From positions 62,001 through 126,000 of the forward strand of contig CAYTNG010000007.1 of the NCBI GenBank assembly GCA_964439105.1: a stretch of 64,000 bases of DNA, read 5' to 3'. The DNA comes from Vicinibacter sp964439105 (GTDB lineage Bacteria; Bacteroidota; Bacteroidia; Chitinophagales; Saprospiraceae). The position numbers were made by a program, and so were the translations under genes. This document shows positions 33,951 through 43,389 of this stretch, piece after piece. Every line of letters starts with the position of its first letter. Position 1 is the stretch's first letter. The notes beneath the pieces were generated by a model, which made no database searches, was not told the origin of the DNA, and worked only from the letters and a program-made list of their open reading frames with translations.

Positions 33951-35168
33951 ATGAACCCAATCGTGAAACACTGGAATGTAAAAGATAAAACCGTTCTCCT
34001 CCGCGTCGATTTCAATGTACCCATCAAAGAGGGTCAGATTACGGATGACACGCGCATTACAAAAGCCCTGCCGACCCTGGAATATCTTTTGAAACAGGGT
34101 GCCAGGCTTATCGTGATGTCGCACCTGGGACGGCCGCTGAAGCAGCTTACCGCCGAAGGACAGATCGATGTCAAGAAATTTTCACTGCGCCCCATTGCGG
34201 ATAAACTCGCGGAACTCTTGCATGCTCCCGTTCTTTTCGCCTCGGATTGCGGGGGGCCGGACAGCATGGAAAAATTGAAGGAATTACAATCAGGTTCGAT
34301 ACTGCTTTTGGAAAATACCCGCTTCCGCAAGGAAGAGGAGAAGGGAGATCCGGAATACGCCCGCCAGCTGGCTTCTTTAGGGGAGTATTTCATCAATGAT
34401 GCTTTTGGTGCTGCACACCGCGAACATGCCAGTACAGCTACCATTGCACGTTATTTCGACAAGGACCACAAAGCTTTTGGCTTTCTAATGGATGCAGAAG
34501 TGGAAAATGGAAAGAAAGTCTTGCAGCATCCTCAAAAACCGTTTACCGCGATCCTCGGCGGTGCGAAAGTTTCTGACAAGATTGAGTTGATATCAAATCT
34601 CCTCAGTTTTTGTGACCAAATTCTAATCGGTGGAGGCATGGCCTATACCTTCCTCAAGGCGCAAGGTTACCAGATTGGAAAATCCCTCTGTGAAGAGGAC
34701 AAACTGGATCTTGCGCTTGAGCTGTTGGAAAAGGCAAAGCAGTGCCAGGTTGGATTGCATCTTCCTGTGGATTCCATCATTTCCACAGAAATCAATGACC
34801 CTGCAGAGCTAAGGCAGACTTCAGATCCAAACATTGAAGCCGGATGGATGGGTCTTGATATTGGTCCAAAAACGCGGGAAGCGTATGAGGCCATCATTCT
34901 AAATTCAAAAACGATAATCTGGAATGGTCCCATGGGTGTTTTTGAAGTCGGGGCTTTTGCCGAAGGAACAAAATTCATTGCGGAGGCCGTCGCCAAGGCT
35001 ACAGCCGGTGGTGCCTACTCGCTTATCGGCGGAGGAGATTCGGTTGCGGCCATCAACAAGTACCATCTTGAAAATCAGGTCAGCTTTGTATCCACAGGCG
35101 GCGGCGCCATGCTCGAAATGTTGGAAGGAAAGAACTTACCCGGCATAGCCGCGATCCTGGAAGGATAA
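33951..35168 (+). CDS. pgk: Phosphoglycerate kinase
   Basis: 405-aa glycolytic kinase transferring phosphate from 1,3-bisphosphoglycerate to ADP. Characteristic stretches: LLRVDFNVPIKEG, MSHLGRP, ENTRFRKEEEKG, AILGGAKVSDKI, WNGPMGVFE and the nucleotide loop GGGDSVAA. It begins one base after the gap stop codon. The stop overlaps a palindrome shared with other convergent gene ends. Confidence 0.98.
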   Translation: MNPIVKHWNVKDKTVLLRVDFNVPIKEGQITDDTRITKALPTLEYLLKQGARLIVMSHLGRPLKQLTAEGQIDVKKFSLRPIADKLAELLHAPVLFASDCGGPDSMEKLKELQSGSILLLENTRFRKEEEKGDPEYARQLASLGEYFINDAFGAAHREHASTATIARYFDKDHKAFGFLMDAEVENGKKVLQHPQKPFTAILGGAKVSDKIELISNLLSFCDQILIGGGMAYTFLKAQGYQIGKSLCEEDKLDLALELLEKAKQCQVGLHLPVDSIISTEINDPAELRQTSDPNIEAGWMGLDIGPKTREAYEAIILNSKTIIWNGPMGVFEVGAFAEGTKFIAEAVAKATAGGAYSLIGGGDSVAAINKYHLENQVSFVSTGGGAMLEMLEGKNLPGIAAILEG

Positions 35169-35181
35169 ACAAACGTTTGTT
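35168..35181. repeat. Convergent-junction palindrome, copy 1
   Basis: AACAAACGTTTGTT, a perfect 14-bp palindrome squeezed between the stops of pgk and the convergent exporter gene. Related copies at 60326-60339 and 63829-63842. Confidence 0.7.
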
Positions 35182-37930
35182 AGTTTAAGCGGTCAATCAG
35201 CAGGATGAGGGAGAGGATGGCAGTAGCCTGAGCAATGCTGTCCGCGACCACTTTCGCCCAATCCACATCTTTGCGATCCTTTTTCAGCCGTTCCGGTTTT
35301 TGCTCCTTGTACCCTACATTGATGACGGCACCCTTGCTCACTTTGGGATAAATTTTGAAGAACAGGAAATGTTTGGTGCGGTCCACCTTTCCATTGGGAT
35401 GTTCGACGGTGACTTTATCCGGGTCGCCGTTTTTTGAAACTCCGGCAGCAAACTGATCGATATAATACTTTGCGCTTCTTGCGCCATCATAGGCCACCGA
35501 TATGGCATTGTTTCCGGAAACGACTTTTTCGGGGTAGAGGTCATGTACATTTGTCGCTCCCGCAATGCGGACCAGGTCCTTTTGCTTGGGGATAAAAAGG
35601 TAGTCGCCTTCACTCAAAATGATATTGGCGCGGGAAGAAGGATTGGACATCACCTGATCCAGGCTGATCACTACGTAACCGATACTGTCCTTGGATCGAT
35701 ACAGGGAAGCTCCGCTTGGAAAGGCCTCCGCAGTAAATCCTCCCGCGCGTCGGACGAGATCTGACAAACGTTCGTTAGGGTTCACCAGGGCATAGGGGCC
35801 CGGGTACTTCACCTCGCCTTCTACCTGAACCAGTTGCTGCAGGCGGAACTCCGGAAGTCCTCTGACGACGATTAGATCGTAAGGTTCCAGTTCGAATTCC
35901 GCATCCTTGCTGTTGTCTTCAAGACTCAGCTTGTTGGTAATGCTTTTAACGATGGTCTTGATGGGCTCATTTTCTTTGATCAACACCCTGAAGATGTCAA
36001 TCCGGTTGGTTGCGGCAAAATAGCTAAACCCGTTTGCAAGAGTGATGATATCTCTTACCGATATGCCTTTTCCATAGGCGTACCGGCCCGGTGCTTTAAC
36101 CGCGCCGCTGATTTCCACAAAGGGGGCTTCTTCAAAATTGGATTGCGATAAGATGATCAGGCTGTCGTAAGGCTGCAGAAAAATGTTCTGACCCAGCTTC
36201 CCGGTTTCCATGATGTCGCGTACAGAGAGACGCAAGACTTCGTAATCTTTTTTATTATTGAGTTTGGAGCGGTAGAGCAGGGCATGTTCGAAGGCATCAT
36301 CGCGCAAACCTCCTGCAAGCAGGATTAAATCCTTTACCCGAATGTCTCCGTTTGGCTTCAGGTTAAACCTGCCTTCGTGACGCACAGCTCCCTTGATGTT
36401 GATGTATGCAGCATCGGAATGCACAGCTTGTTTGTATACCACCAATTCGTCCCCTGCCCGCAACTCCAGATCGGCTTCCTTTTTACCCGTCCGGATCTCA
36501 TTGAGATTAACACGGACGAGCGAATAATTCTGGTCCGCATTCCGGCGCTTTACGAATGCAAACTCCAGATTGGACTCCGGTGTAAATTCAATTTTACCAA
36601 TCAGTTCCGAAAGCAACATGCCAGGTTTGTACTGGTACAATGCTTCCACGCGCACTTCACCACTCACGTGCACATATTCCTCAGCCTGAGTGCGCAAAGA
36701 AAAAACAGTTATTCTGTCGCCTTTGTACAACTGCACGTCCGCTTTTTTTGAACGGATCTCATCATACGGAATATCGATGATCGTCCTCTTGTCATTCAAC
36801 ATGCGTTCAATCTGTATGGTCTTTGTGATCGCATTTTCTTTCAATCCACCGGCATAGGAGATTACATGATTCAGATTCTCATTTTCCAGCAATTCGTATT
36901 GGTATGGCCTGTTGACTGCGCCCTGGATGAGAACCGATTTCTCGGAAACGGGAACCTGAATCAGGTCATTATTTTCAAGATACACATCTTGCTCCGGCGA
37001 TGGATTTTGCATCCATTTGTACACATCCAGAATGCGGGTCTTGCCATCGCGGATAAGTTTTATTTTCCGAACGCTACCAATGTCCGTTGGACCACCTGCC
37101 GCCATGATTGCATTGAAAGCCGTATTGACTGCTGCCAAACTATAGCCACCGGCCTGTTGCACTTCGCCGAATATATTGACTTGTAAAGTCCGGCTCTGGA
37201 TAAGACTTGCATCGAACTGATTGTTGTCAAAGCGGTAGAACTTTTGAAAAAACCGGGCGAGCATCACTTTTGCACGACTCATGGAAAGTCCTTTTACAAA
37301 AATCCGTGGCATCCTTGCCGGAACGATATAACCATCCTGCTGAATTTCATAACTCTCATTCAGTTGACTCAAACCCCATATGCTGACGCTGATCCGGTCA
37401 CCTGCCCCGAGTATATAACTGGAAGGAGCTTTGACATCTGTTGCGGAGCGGTACACCTCAATACTTTTATTTTTAAAAATGTGCTGACCCCATGTCAATG
37501 TAGAAGTTGGTGACAACAGGACATCCGGAGTTTTTGCAGTATCGGCAGTTCCCTTGGGTTCTTTTGCATTCGTGCCTGAAGTTGGAGGGACAGAAGCTGC
37601 GTTTATTTTTTTCATGGGATTATCCAATGCGGATGGAATTTGTGAATTCCCATTAGTAAGTTTTTTTTCTGCCTCGATTTCCCGGATCGCATTTTCGATA
37701 TCCTTTTGCATTTGCAGTGCTTGCTCAGCACTCAGGTTGGACAGTTGATCCAGGTCGATCCCTTTTTCTGCAAGCTTACTCCGCAGCTCTTCTTCACTGA
37801 TGCCGCGGGCTTCCAATTCAGTCCGGGCTCTGGCTTCGGCCATTTGCTTTTGTTGTGCTCTTGCAGGATTTGAAGAAAGCAAGAACAAGAAAGCCAACAG
37901 GAAGGCAACAGATGAAAGAATGTTTTTCAT
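35180..37930 (-). CDS. Polysaccharide export outer-membrane protein (Wza-like, multiple SLBB domains)
   Basis: 916-aa envelope protein with signal peptide (FLLSSNPARAQ). A Gln/Glu-rich helical segment is followed by the Poly_export domain (about 165-250; SSYILGAGDRISVSIWG) and a series of SLBB beta-grasp repeats (starts such as VNIFGEVQQAGGYSL, VLIQGAVNRPYQYEL, INIKGAVRHEGRFNL, VEISGAVKAPGRYAY, VQVEGEVKYPGPYAL). A hydrophobic helix lies near the C-terminus. Forms the outer-membrane exit for capsule or exopolysaccharide. Downstream of two nucleotide-sugar genes on the same strand. Confidence 0.92.
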   Translation of the reverse strand: MKNILSSVAFLLAFLFLLSSNPARAQQKQMAEARARTELEARGISEEELRSKLAEKGIDLDQLSNLSAEQALQMQKDIENAIREIEAEKKLTNGNSQIPSALDNPMKKINAASVPPTSGTNAKEPKGTADTAKTPDVLLSPTSTLTWGQHIFKNKSIEVYRSATDVKAPSSYILGAGDRISVSIWGLSQLNESYEIQQDGYIVPARMPRIFVKGLSMSRAKVMLARFFQKFYRFDNNQFDASLIQSRTLQVNIFGEVQQAGGYSLAAVNTAFNAIMAAGGPTDIGSVRKIKLIRDGKTRILDVYKWMQNPSPEQDVYLENNDLIQVPVSEKSVLIQGAVNRPYQYELLENENLNHVISYAGGLKENAITKTIQIERMLNDKRTIIDIPYDEIRSKKADVQLYKGDRITVFSLRTQAEEYVHVSGEVRVEALYQYKPGMLLSELIGKIEFTPESNLEFAFVKRRNADQNYSLVRVNLNEIRTGKKEADLELRAGDELVVYKQAVHSDAAYINIKGAVRHEGRFNLKPNGDIRVKDLILLAGGLRDDAFEHALLYRSKLNNKKDYEVLRLSVRDIMETGKLGQNIFLQPYDSLIILSQSNFEEAPFVEISGAVKAPGRYAYGKGISVRDIITLANGFSYFAATNRIDIFRVLIKENEPIKTIVKSITNKLSLEDNSKDAEFELEPYDLIVVRGLPEFRLQQLVQVEGEVKYPGPYALVNPNERLSDLVRRAGGFTAEAFPSGASLYRSKDSIGYVVISLDQVMSNPSSRANIILSEGDYLFIPKQKDLVRIAGATNVHDLYPEKVVSGNNAISVAYDGARSAKYYIDQFAAGVSKNGDPDKVTVEHPNGKVDRTKHFLFFKIYPKVSKGAVINVGYKEQKPERLKKDRKDVDWAKVVADSIAQATAILSLILLIDRLN

Positions 37931-38035
37931 ATACGCTTTTTTATTTTGGGATTCAAAGTATAGATCCCCGCTTTGTCATGAACTCGCAAGATGAATGCAT
38001 AGACGCAATAAGAGATTCTTTCGTTTCTCTGCATA

Positions 38036-39112
38036 TCAGGATATCTGCTTTCTGTTTGCATAATGATTTTCATAATAGCTCAGATATGCACCTGATGTCA
38101 CGCTTGCGAGCCATTCTTTATTGGCCAAATACCACTGCAGGGTTGCTTTCAATCCTTCACGGAGTGTTTTGGATGGCGTCCAACCCAATTCCTTTTTTAT
38201 TTTGCCGGCGTCAATGGCGTACCGAAGATCATGTCCCGGACGATCTGAAATAAACCGAATCCGTTGCTCCGAACTACCAACTGTTCGTCCAAGTGCCTCA
38301 TCGGTCAACTCACAAAGCATGCGCACGAGGTCAATGTTTCTCATTTCACAATTTCCACCGACGTTATAGCTTTCACCTGCAGTGCCCTTGTGAAAGATCA
38401 GGTCTATTGCACCGACATGGTCTCCAACCCATAGCCAGTCGCGAACATTCAAACCTTTTCCATATACGGGCAACTCCTTGCCTTCAATGATATTGTGAAT
38501 CACCAGAGGAATTAATTTTTCAGGAAACTGATGGGATCCGTAATTATTGGAGCAATTGGAAATCACCACCGGCAAGCCATAAGTGTGGAAAAAAGCACGA
38601 ACCATGTGGTCGGAACTCGCCTTGGAAGCTGAGTAAGGTGAACGAGGGTCGTAGGCCGTGGACTCGGTAAAATAACCTGTATCACCCAAACTGCCATAGA
38701 CTTCATCCGTGCTGACGTGATGAAAGCGGTGTGATGGAAGGTTGTCTTTCCAATAATTGCGGGCGCACAAGAGCAGGTTGAGCGTCCCAAGAACATTGGT
38801 CTTGACAAAGGCGCTTGGATCGTGGATGCTCCTGTCCACATGAGATTCTGCTGCAAGATGGATGATGTCGCTGGGTTGAAATTCGCGAAATACCTCTTCC
38901 ATGCGGGCATAGTCCACGATATCCGCTTTTATAAAATGGTAGTTGGAACAAGTCTCGAGATCACGCACGTTTTCCAGATTTCCGGCATAGGTCAAAAGAT
39001 CCAGATTGAGGATCTTATAGTCCGGATAAGTCCTTACGAAATGCCGGACCACATGAGAACCAATGAAGCCTGCACCACCTGTTATCAAAATTGTTCGTCG
39101 GGGAGTGTTCAT
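38036..39112 (-). CDS. rfbB: dTDP-glucose 4,6-dehydratase
   Basis: 358-aa short-chain dehydrogenase/reductase converting dTDP-glucose to dTDP-4-keto-6-deoxyglucose, a precursor of rhamnose and other deoxysugars. Rossmann motif TGGAGFIGSHV, catalytic STDEVYG (Thr-Asp-Glu), and YSASKASSD (Tyr, Lys). Its start overlaps the stop of the upstream UXS-like gene by 4 bp. Confidence 0.95.
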   Translation of the reverse strand: MNTPRRTILITGGAGFIGSHVVRHFVRTYPDYKILNLDLLTYAGNLENVRDLETCSNYHFIKADIVDYARMEEVFREFQPSDIIHLAAESHVDRSIHDPSAFVKTNVLGTLNLLLCARNYWKDNLPSHRFHHVSTDEVYGSLGDTGYFTESTAYDPRSPYSASKASSDHMVRAFFHTYGLPVVISNCSNNYGSHQFPEKLIPLVIHNIIEGKELPVYGKGLNVRDWLWVGDHVGAIDLIFHKGTAGESYNVGGNCEMRNIDLVRMLCELTDEALGRTVGSSEQRIRFISDRPGHDLRYAIDAGKIKKELGWTPSKTLREGLKATLQWYLANKEWLASVTSGAYLSYYENHYANRKQIS

Positions 39113-40062
39113 GATTTTGGTACAAGAAGGTCCTTAAAATAAGTGTAGGTCATTGCCAGGCCTTCACTTCGCCCTATGCGCGGTTCCCAATCCAGTATCC
39201 GCCTGGCCAGGCTGATGTCCGGTTTGCGTTGCTTGGGATCGTCTTCCGGCAAGGGGTGGTAACTGATTTTTGAAGTACTGCCTTGGACGAGTTTGAGGAT
39301 TTCCTCAGCAAATTCTTTAATGGTAATTTCCTGTGGGTTGCCCAGATTTACGGGTAGATTGTAATCGCTGAGAAGCAGACGGAATATGCCCTCCACCAGA
39401 TCATCGACATAACAAAAGGAGCGCGTCTGAGACCCATCTCCAAAAATGCTGAGGTCTTCACCCATGATGGCTTGTTTAAAAAACGCGGGAAGCACGCGTC
39501 CGTCATCGATTCGCATGCGGGGACCGTAGGTATTGAAGATCCGCACGATCCGCGTTTCCACACCGTGATAGCGATGGTAGGCCATGGTTATGGCTTCCTG
39601 AAATCGCTTGGCTTCGTCATATACCCCACGCGGGCCTATGGGATTCACATTGCCCCAGTATTCTTCACTTTGAGGATGGACGAGGGGATCACCGTACACT
39701 TCTGAAGTGGAAGCGATCAGCACCCTGGCTTTTTTTTCCCTTGCCAGACCCAGGAGGTTGTGCGTTCCTAAGGAGCCCACTTTCAAAGTCTGGATCGGCA
39801 TTTTTAAATAATCGATAGGAGAAGCAGGAGATGCAAAGTGCAGGATATAATCCAGATGGCCCGGCACATGCACAAAACGGCTCACATCGTGATGGTAGAA
39901 TTCAAAAGATTCCAGGCTGAAAAGATGCTGGATATTTGATAAATTTCCGGTCAGCAAATTATCCATGCCTATCACCTGATATCCCTCCTTGATAAATCGG
40001 TCGCACAAATGGGAGCCAATGAAGCCCGCAGCACCTGTAATCAGAACTTTCGCCTTTTTCAT
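39109..40062 (-). CDS. UDP-glucuronate decarboxylase-like NAD-dependent epimerase (UXS)
   Basis: 317-aa extended SDR enzyme, most like UDP-xylose synthase, which decarboxylates UDP-glucuronate. Motifs: TGAAGFIGSHLCDRF, DNLLTGN, ASPASPIDY, STSEVYGDP, GVYDEAKRF (Tyr, Lys), RIFNTYGPRM. The start at 40062 (MKKAKVL) is preferred over 40071, because a -7 element covers the latter. First gene of a sugar-nucleotide/export cluster with rfbB and the Wza-like gene. Confidence 0.88.
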   Translation of the reverse strand: MKKAKVLITGAAGFIGSHLCDRFIKEGYQVIGMDNLLTGNLSNIQHLFSLESFEFYHHDVSRFVHVPGHLDYILHFASPASPIDYLKMPIQTLKVGSLGTHNLLGLAREKKARVLIASTSEVYGDPLVHPQSEEYWGNVNPIGPRGVYDEAKRFQEAITMAYHRYHGVETRIVRIFNTYGPRMRIDDGRVLPAFFKQAIMGEDLSIFGDGSQTRSFCYVDDLVEGIFRLLLSDYNLPVNLGNPQEITIKEFAEEILKLVQGSTSKISYHPLPEDDPKQRKPDISLARRILDWEPRIGRSEGLAMTYTYFKDLLVPKS

Positions 40063-40068
40063 TTGCCA

Positions 40069-40076
40069 CAAATATA
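40069..40076 (-). promoter_or_regulatory. Bacteroidota -7 element for the UXS-rfbB unit
   Basis: The minus strand reads TATATTTG, ending 6 bp before the chosen start codon. If used, the message has almost no leader. Confidence 0.4.
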
Positions 40077-40306
40077 CATCAAGGAGTAAAATTCTTGATT
40101 ATCAATGATATCGGTACTAAACAAGATATATATAATTTTTTATTATAAAGTATTATTTTATAATATATAGGTTTCTATATATTAAATAAATATTGTATAT
40201 TATACCCTTTCTTTTACTCTCCTCCCCGGAGTTCCAAAGAAGCTCTTAATTTTGTTGTCCCCCGGCCCGGAATGCAAATTAACCCACTCCGCGGCTGACG
40301 AACACA

Positions 40307-41059
40307 ATGCGCAATTGTTTCAAACTATTATCAGGCCTTGCTTTGCTCTGTCAGGCTCAATTCCTTCAGAGCCAGTATGGGCAATTTATCATACCCGAAT
40401 TCCATTACAAAATGGGGACCCCCTCAGGTGATCTGTCCAAAAGGTATGGCCAGCATCTCGGAATCGGAGGCAGTCTCGGTTTCCAGCCTTTCAATAACAG
40501 TTTATGCTTTGGCGTGGGGGCAAGTTATTTTTTCGGAAACACCCTGAAAGAGGATGTTCTTACGCCCTTCAGGACCAGCTTTAACGGTCAACTTATTGGA
40601 AGTGACCAATACCTTGCAGAATTAAAACTGCGCGAACGTGCATTATTGATTCAAGGCTTTGTAAGTCTGCTCTTGCCACTCTTTTCACAGGAACATGTGC
40701 AGCAGGGACTCCGGTTCCAGCTGGGGGCAGGGTATCTCGAGCATAAAATACGTTTTGTTGACGATGCCCGTGCACTTCCACAGTTTACTTCGGATTTCAA
40801 AAAGGGATTAGACCGGCTCTGCAATGGAATCGCTCTTATCCCTTCCATCAGCTATGAGTCGCTCTCTCGAAAGGGCCGGCTCTCCTACGCTGCCGGAATA
40901 GAGGCCCTTTTTGGTTTTACGGAAAGCCGCAGGAGCCTGAATTATGACACCGGTCTGAGCGATCTTGGAATCGCACGCAACGATATCATGATCAATTTGA
41001 AAATCGCAATTTTTCTTCCTTTTTACAACTCGGCTCAGCCCGAGGAAATTGAATATTAA
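40307..41059 (+). CDS. Predicted outer-membrane beta-barrel protein
   Basis: 250 aa with N-terminal signal peptide (LLSGLALLCQAQFLQS) and alternating hydrophobic strands ending in aromatic residues (SLCFGVGASYFFG, LRFQLGAGYLEHKI, LSYAAGIEALFGF, DIMINLKIAIFLPFYN), typical of small barrels such as PorT/OmpW-like proteins. No specific family. Its stop (TAATG) overlaps the start of the KDO transferase gene, so it is the first gene of an envelope operon. Confidence 0.7.
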   Translation: MRNCFKLLSGLALLCQAQFLQSQYGQFIIPEFHYKMGTPSGDLSKRYGQHLGIGGSLGFQPFNNSLCFGVGASYFFGNTLKEDVLTPFRTSFNGQLIGSDQYLAELKLRERALLIQGFVSLLLPLFSQEHVQQGLRFQLGAGYLEHKIRFVDDARALPQFTSDFKKGLDRLCNGIALIPSISYESLSRKGRLSYAAGIEALFGFTESRRSLNYDTGLSDLGIARNDIMINLKIAIFLPFYNSAQPEEIEY

Positions 41060-42312
41060 TGGGCTTGTTTCAGTGGTACCGGAAAATTATTCCGCTGTAT
41101 TTCAAAGGTATTCGCTGGGCGGCTTCCTTTCACCATGGTGCACGAGCATGGGTCGAAGGAAGGTCCAACTGGGAAACTAAATTAAAGGCCTTTAACGAAT
41201 GGAACAAAGACGATTCCAGATTCCGGATATGGATGCATGCTTCCTCCTTGGGTGAATTTGAACAGGGAAGGGAATTGCTGGAGAGGATCCGCGAACAGCA
41301 CCCGGAGTATGTGATCCTACTCAGTTTTTTTTCTCCTTCCGGATACAGCAAGCGCAAAGACTATCCCCATGCAGATTTGGTCTGCTACTTTCCTTCGGAC
41401 AGCCCGCAGGAAGTCAGGCTATTTCTCGATTTGATACAAGCTGACTTTGTCATTTTTATCAAATACGATTTTTGGTTCGAGTGCCTGGATCAGCTTAGCA
41501 AAAGGCAGATCCCATATATCTACGTCTCTTCTTATTTCCGCCCCGGTCACTACCTTCTTAAACCCCTAAGCAGATCTTTCCTGGACATCCTTATGAAAGC
41601 CCGGCAGATTTTCCTTCAGGACCAGGATAGCTACAAACTGCTTTATGAGAAGGGGTTTCGAAATATTTCAGTTACGGGGGATAGTCGCCTGGATCGCGTG
41701 GCACATGTGGCGAGGGAAGGGAGGAGCTTCCCGGAATTGGACGCATTCTGTGGAACAAAAGACATATTTATCGCAGGAAGTATCTGGGATACCGATTTTG
41801 AAGTCATTGAAGCTGCGGTCAGTGAGCTCATCCGATCCGGCTGGAAAGCTATCCTAGTTCCCCATAAGCCCGATTCAGAGCATATCAGGCAATTGGAATC
41901 CCTTTTTCCGGATTTGTGCCAGCGGTTTTCTTCTTTTGAAGCTGAAAATGAAAAACCCATACTGATCATAGATGAAGTTGGAATGCTTTCATCTCTTTAC
42001 CGGTATGGAAAGTTTGCTTATATTGGTGGAGGATTTGGCAAAGGCATTCACAATATCCTTGAACCGGCCGCACACGGGATACCTGTTTGCTTCGGTCCGA
42101 AATTCAAAAAATTTCCGGAGGCCGTAGTTTTTATAAAATTGGGAATTGGAAGCCCGGTGCGTTCAAAAAAGGATATCATAACATTACTCCATGCCATGAA
42201 ACCTCAGGATTTTGAGCGGATCAAATTGCGGATACAGGAATATTTTCAAAAGAATGAAGGGGCATCCGAAAAGATATACGATTACCTAACCCAACAAGGC
42301 TTACTAAGGTGA
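41059..42312 (+). CDS. waaA: 3-deoxy-D-manno-octulosonic acid transferase (WaaA/KdtA)
   Basis: 417-aa inner-membrane glycosyltransferase (GT30) adding KDO to lipid A precursor. N-terminal acceptor domain (WMHASSLGEFEQGRELLERI, catalytic Glu in GEFEQ) and C-terminal CMP-KDO-binding domain (LVPHKPDSEHI, IGGGFGKGIHNILEPAAHGIP). No clear N-terminal transmembrane anchor beyond a short hydrophobic stretch. It overlaps both neighbours by 1-4 bp. Confidence 0.95.
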   Translation: MGLFQWYRKIIPLYFKGIRWAASFHHGARAWVEGRSNWETKLKAFNEWNKDDSRFRIWMHASSLGEFEQGRELLERIREQHPEYVILLSFFSPSGYSKRKDYPHADLVCYFPSDSPQEVRLFLDLIQADFVIFIKYDFWFECLDQLSKRQIPYIYVSSYFRPGHYLLKPLSRSFLDILMKARQIFLQDQDSYKLLYEKGFRNISVTGDSRLDRVAHVAREGRSFPELDAFCGTKDIFIAGSIWDTDFEVIEAAVSELIRSGWKAILVPHKPDSEHIRQLESLFPDLCQRFSSFEAENEKPILIIDEVGMLSSLYRYGKFAYIGGGFGKGIHNILEPAAHGIPVCFGPKFKKFPEAVVFIKLGIGSPVRSKKDIITLLHAMKPQDFERIKLRIQEYFQKNEGASEKIYDYLTQQGLLR

Positions 42313-43316
42313 AATCACTGCAAGCAGACCTAAATCATCTCAAAGTTGATCTGAGTTCAATACACGTCATGGTGCTCGGGGATGTCATGATTGATCGTTA
42401 CATCGTGGGAACGGCTCACCGCATATCACCTGAGGCGCCTGTGCCTGTAGTGCGATGGCGTGAAACGGTTGACAAACCCGGTGGAGCCTCGAATGTGGCA
42501 GCAAACCTGAAGTCCATGGGATGCAAAACAAGTCTTCTTGGATTGACGGGTGATGATCAGGAGGCATCGCAATTGGAAGAAATACTCAAATTCAAATCCT
42601 GCGACTTGATTGAACTGGTCCGGGACCCGTCGCGGCCTACCTCTGTAAAAACCAGGGTCATGTCGGATGCTTACCAGATCACGCGGATTGACAAAGAAAG
42701 CGAAGAAAAAATTGGATCGGACACGCAGCGTCGTTTCCTTGAGAAAATGGAAGGAATTTTTAAAGAGGATCGTCCACAGGTCCTCATTCTTCAAGATTAC
42801 AACAAAGGTCTGCTGCATCACGGCTGGATAAGCCATATAGTGAAGCTCGCAAAGTCTTATGATGTTCAAATTGCAGTGGACCCCAAAAAGCACCACTTTT
42901 TTGATTATCAGATGGTTGATCTCTTCAAGCCAAACTTGCGGGAAGCCCTTCATTATTACCCGGAAGAATACAGGCAAACCTCTGATTTGCTGAATCTTAG
43001 CAGCTACTTGAAATCAAAATTGCATTGTGATCGGTTGATGATCACTCTGGCTGCTGAGGGGATCTGGATGTCCGGAATAGAGCAAAACCGAATCTTTCCC
43101 ACCGGCAAAAGAAAAGTGGTCGATGTAAGTGGTGCCGGAGATACTGTCATCAGCCTGGCAGCGATTTGTATGGCACAGGCGTTATCAGAAGAGTTTATGG
43201 CCGTTTGTTGCAATGAAGCAGGAGGGCAGGTATGTGAACATCCGGGAGTGGTTCCTGTTGATAAAAATATGTTACTGAAGCAGTTGGAAGATATTATTTG
43301 CAATATGAATGGATAA
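42309..43316 (+). CDS. D-glycero-beta-D-manno-heptose-7-phosphate kinase (RfaE1/HldE-N type)
   Basis: 335-aa PfkB-family sugar kinase making heptose 1,7-bisphosphate for LPS core. Motifs: MVLGDVMIDRYIVG, RISPEAPVPVV, DKPGGASNVAANL, DPKKHHF, and the ATP/anion-hole signature DVSGAGDTVIS. It starts at GTG 42309, overlapping the waaA stop (GTGA). The nucleotidyltransferase domain of bifunctional HldE is absent. Operon with waaA supports the LPS role. Confidence 0.92.
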   Translation: MKSLQADLNHLKVDLSSIHVMVLGDVMIDRYIVGTAHRISPEAPVPVVRWRETVDKPGGASNVAANLKSMGCKTSLLGLTGDDQEASQLEEILKFKSCDLIELVRDPSRPTSVKTRVMSDAYQITRIDKESEEKIGSDTQRRFLEKMEGIFKEDRPQVLILQDYNKGLLHHGWISHIVKLAKSYDVQIAVDPKKHHFFDYQMVDLFKPNLREALHYYPEEYRQTSDLLNLSSYLKSKLHCDRLMITLAAEGIWMSGIEQNRIFPTGKRKVVDVSGAGDTVISLAAICMAQALSEEFMAVCCNEAGGQVCEHPGVVPVDKNMLLKQLEDIICNMNG

Positions 43317-43331
43317 GCCAATGTAACTGTA

Positions 43332-43339
43332 TATATTTG
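43332..43339 (+). promoter_or_regulatory. Bacteroidota -7 element for the T9SS cargo gene
   Basis: TATATTTG, about 50 bp upstream of the ATG at 43390. No matching -33 element at the right distance. Confidence 0.45.
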
Positions 43340-43389
43340 TGGGCTTTTTTTGAAAAAAATTTATTCACTTTATCAATTCACCGTATTTT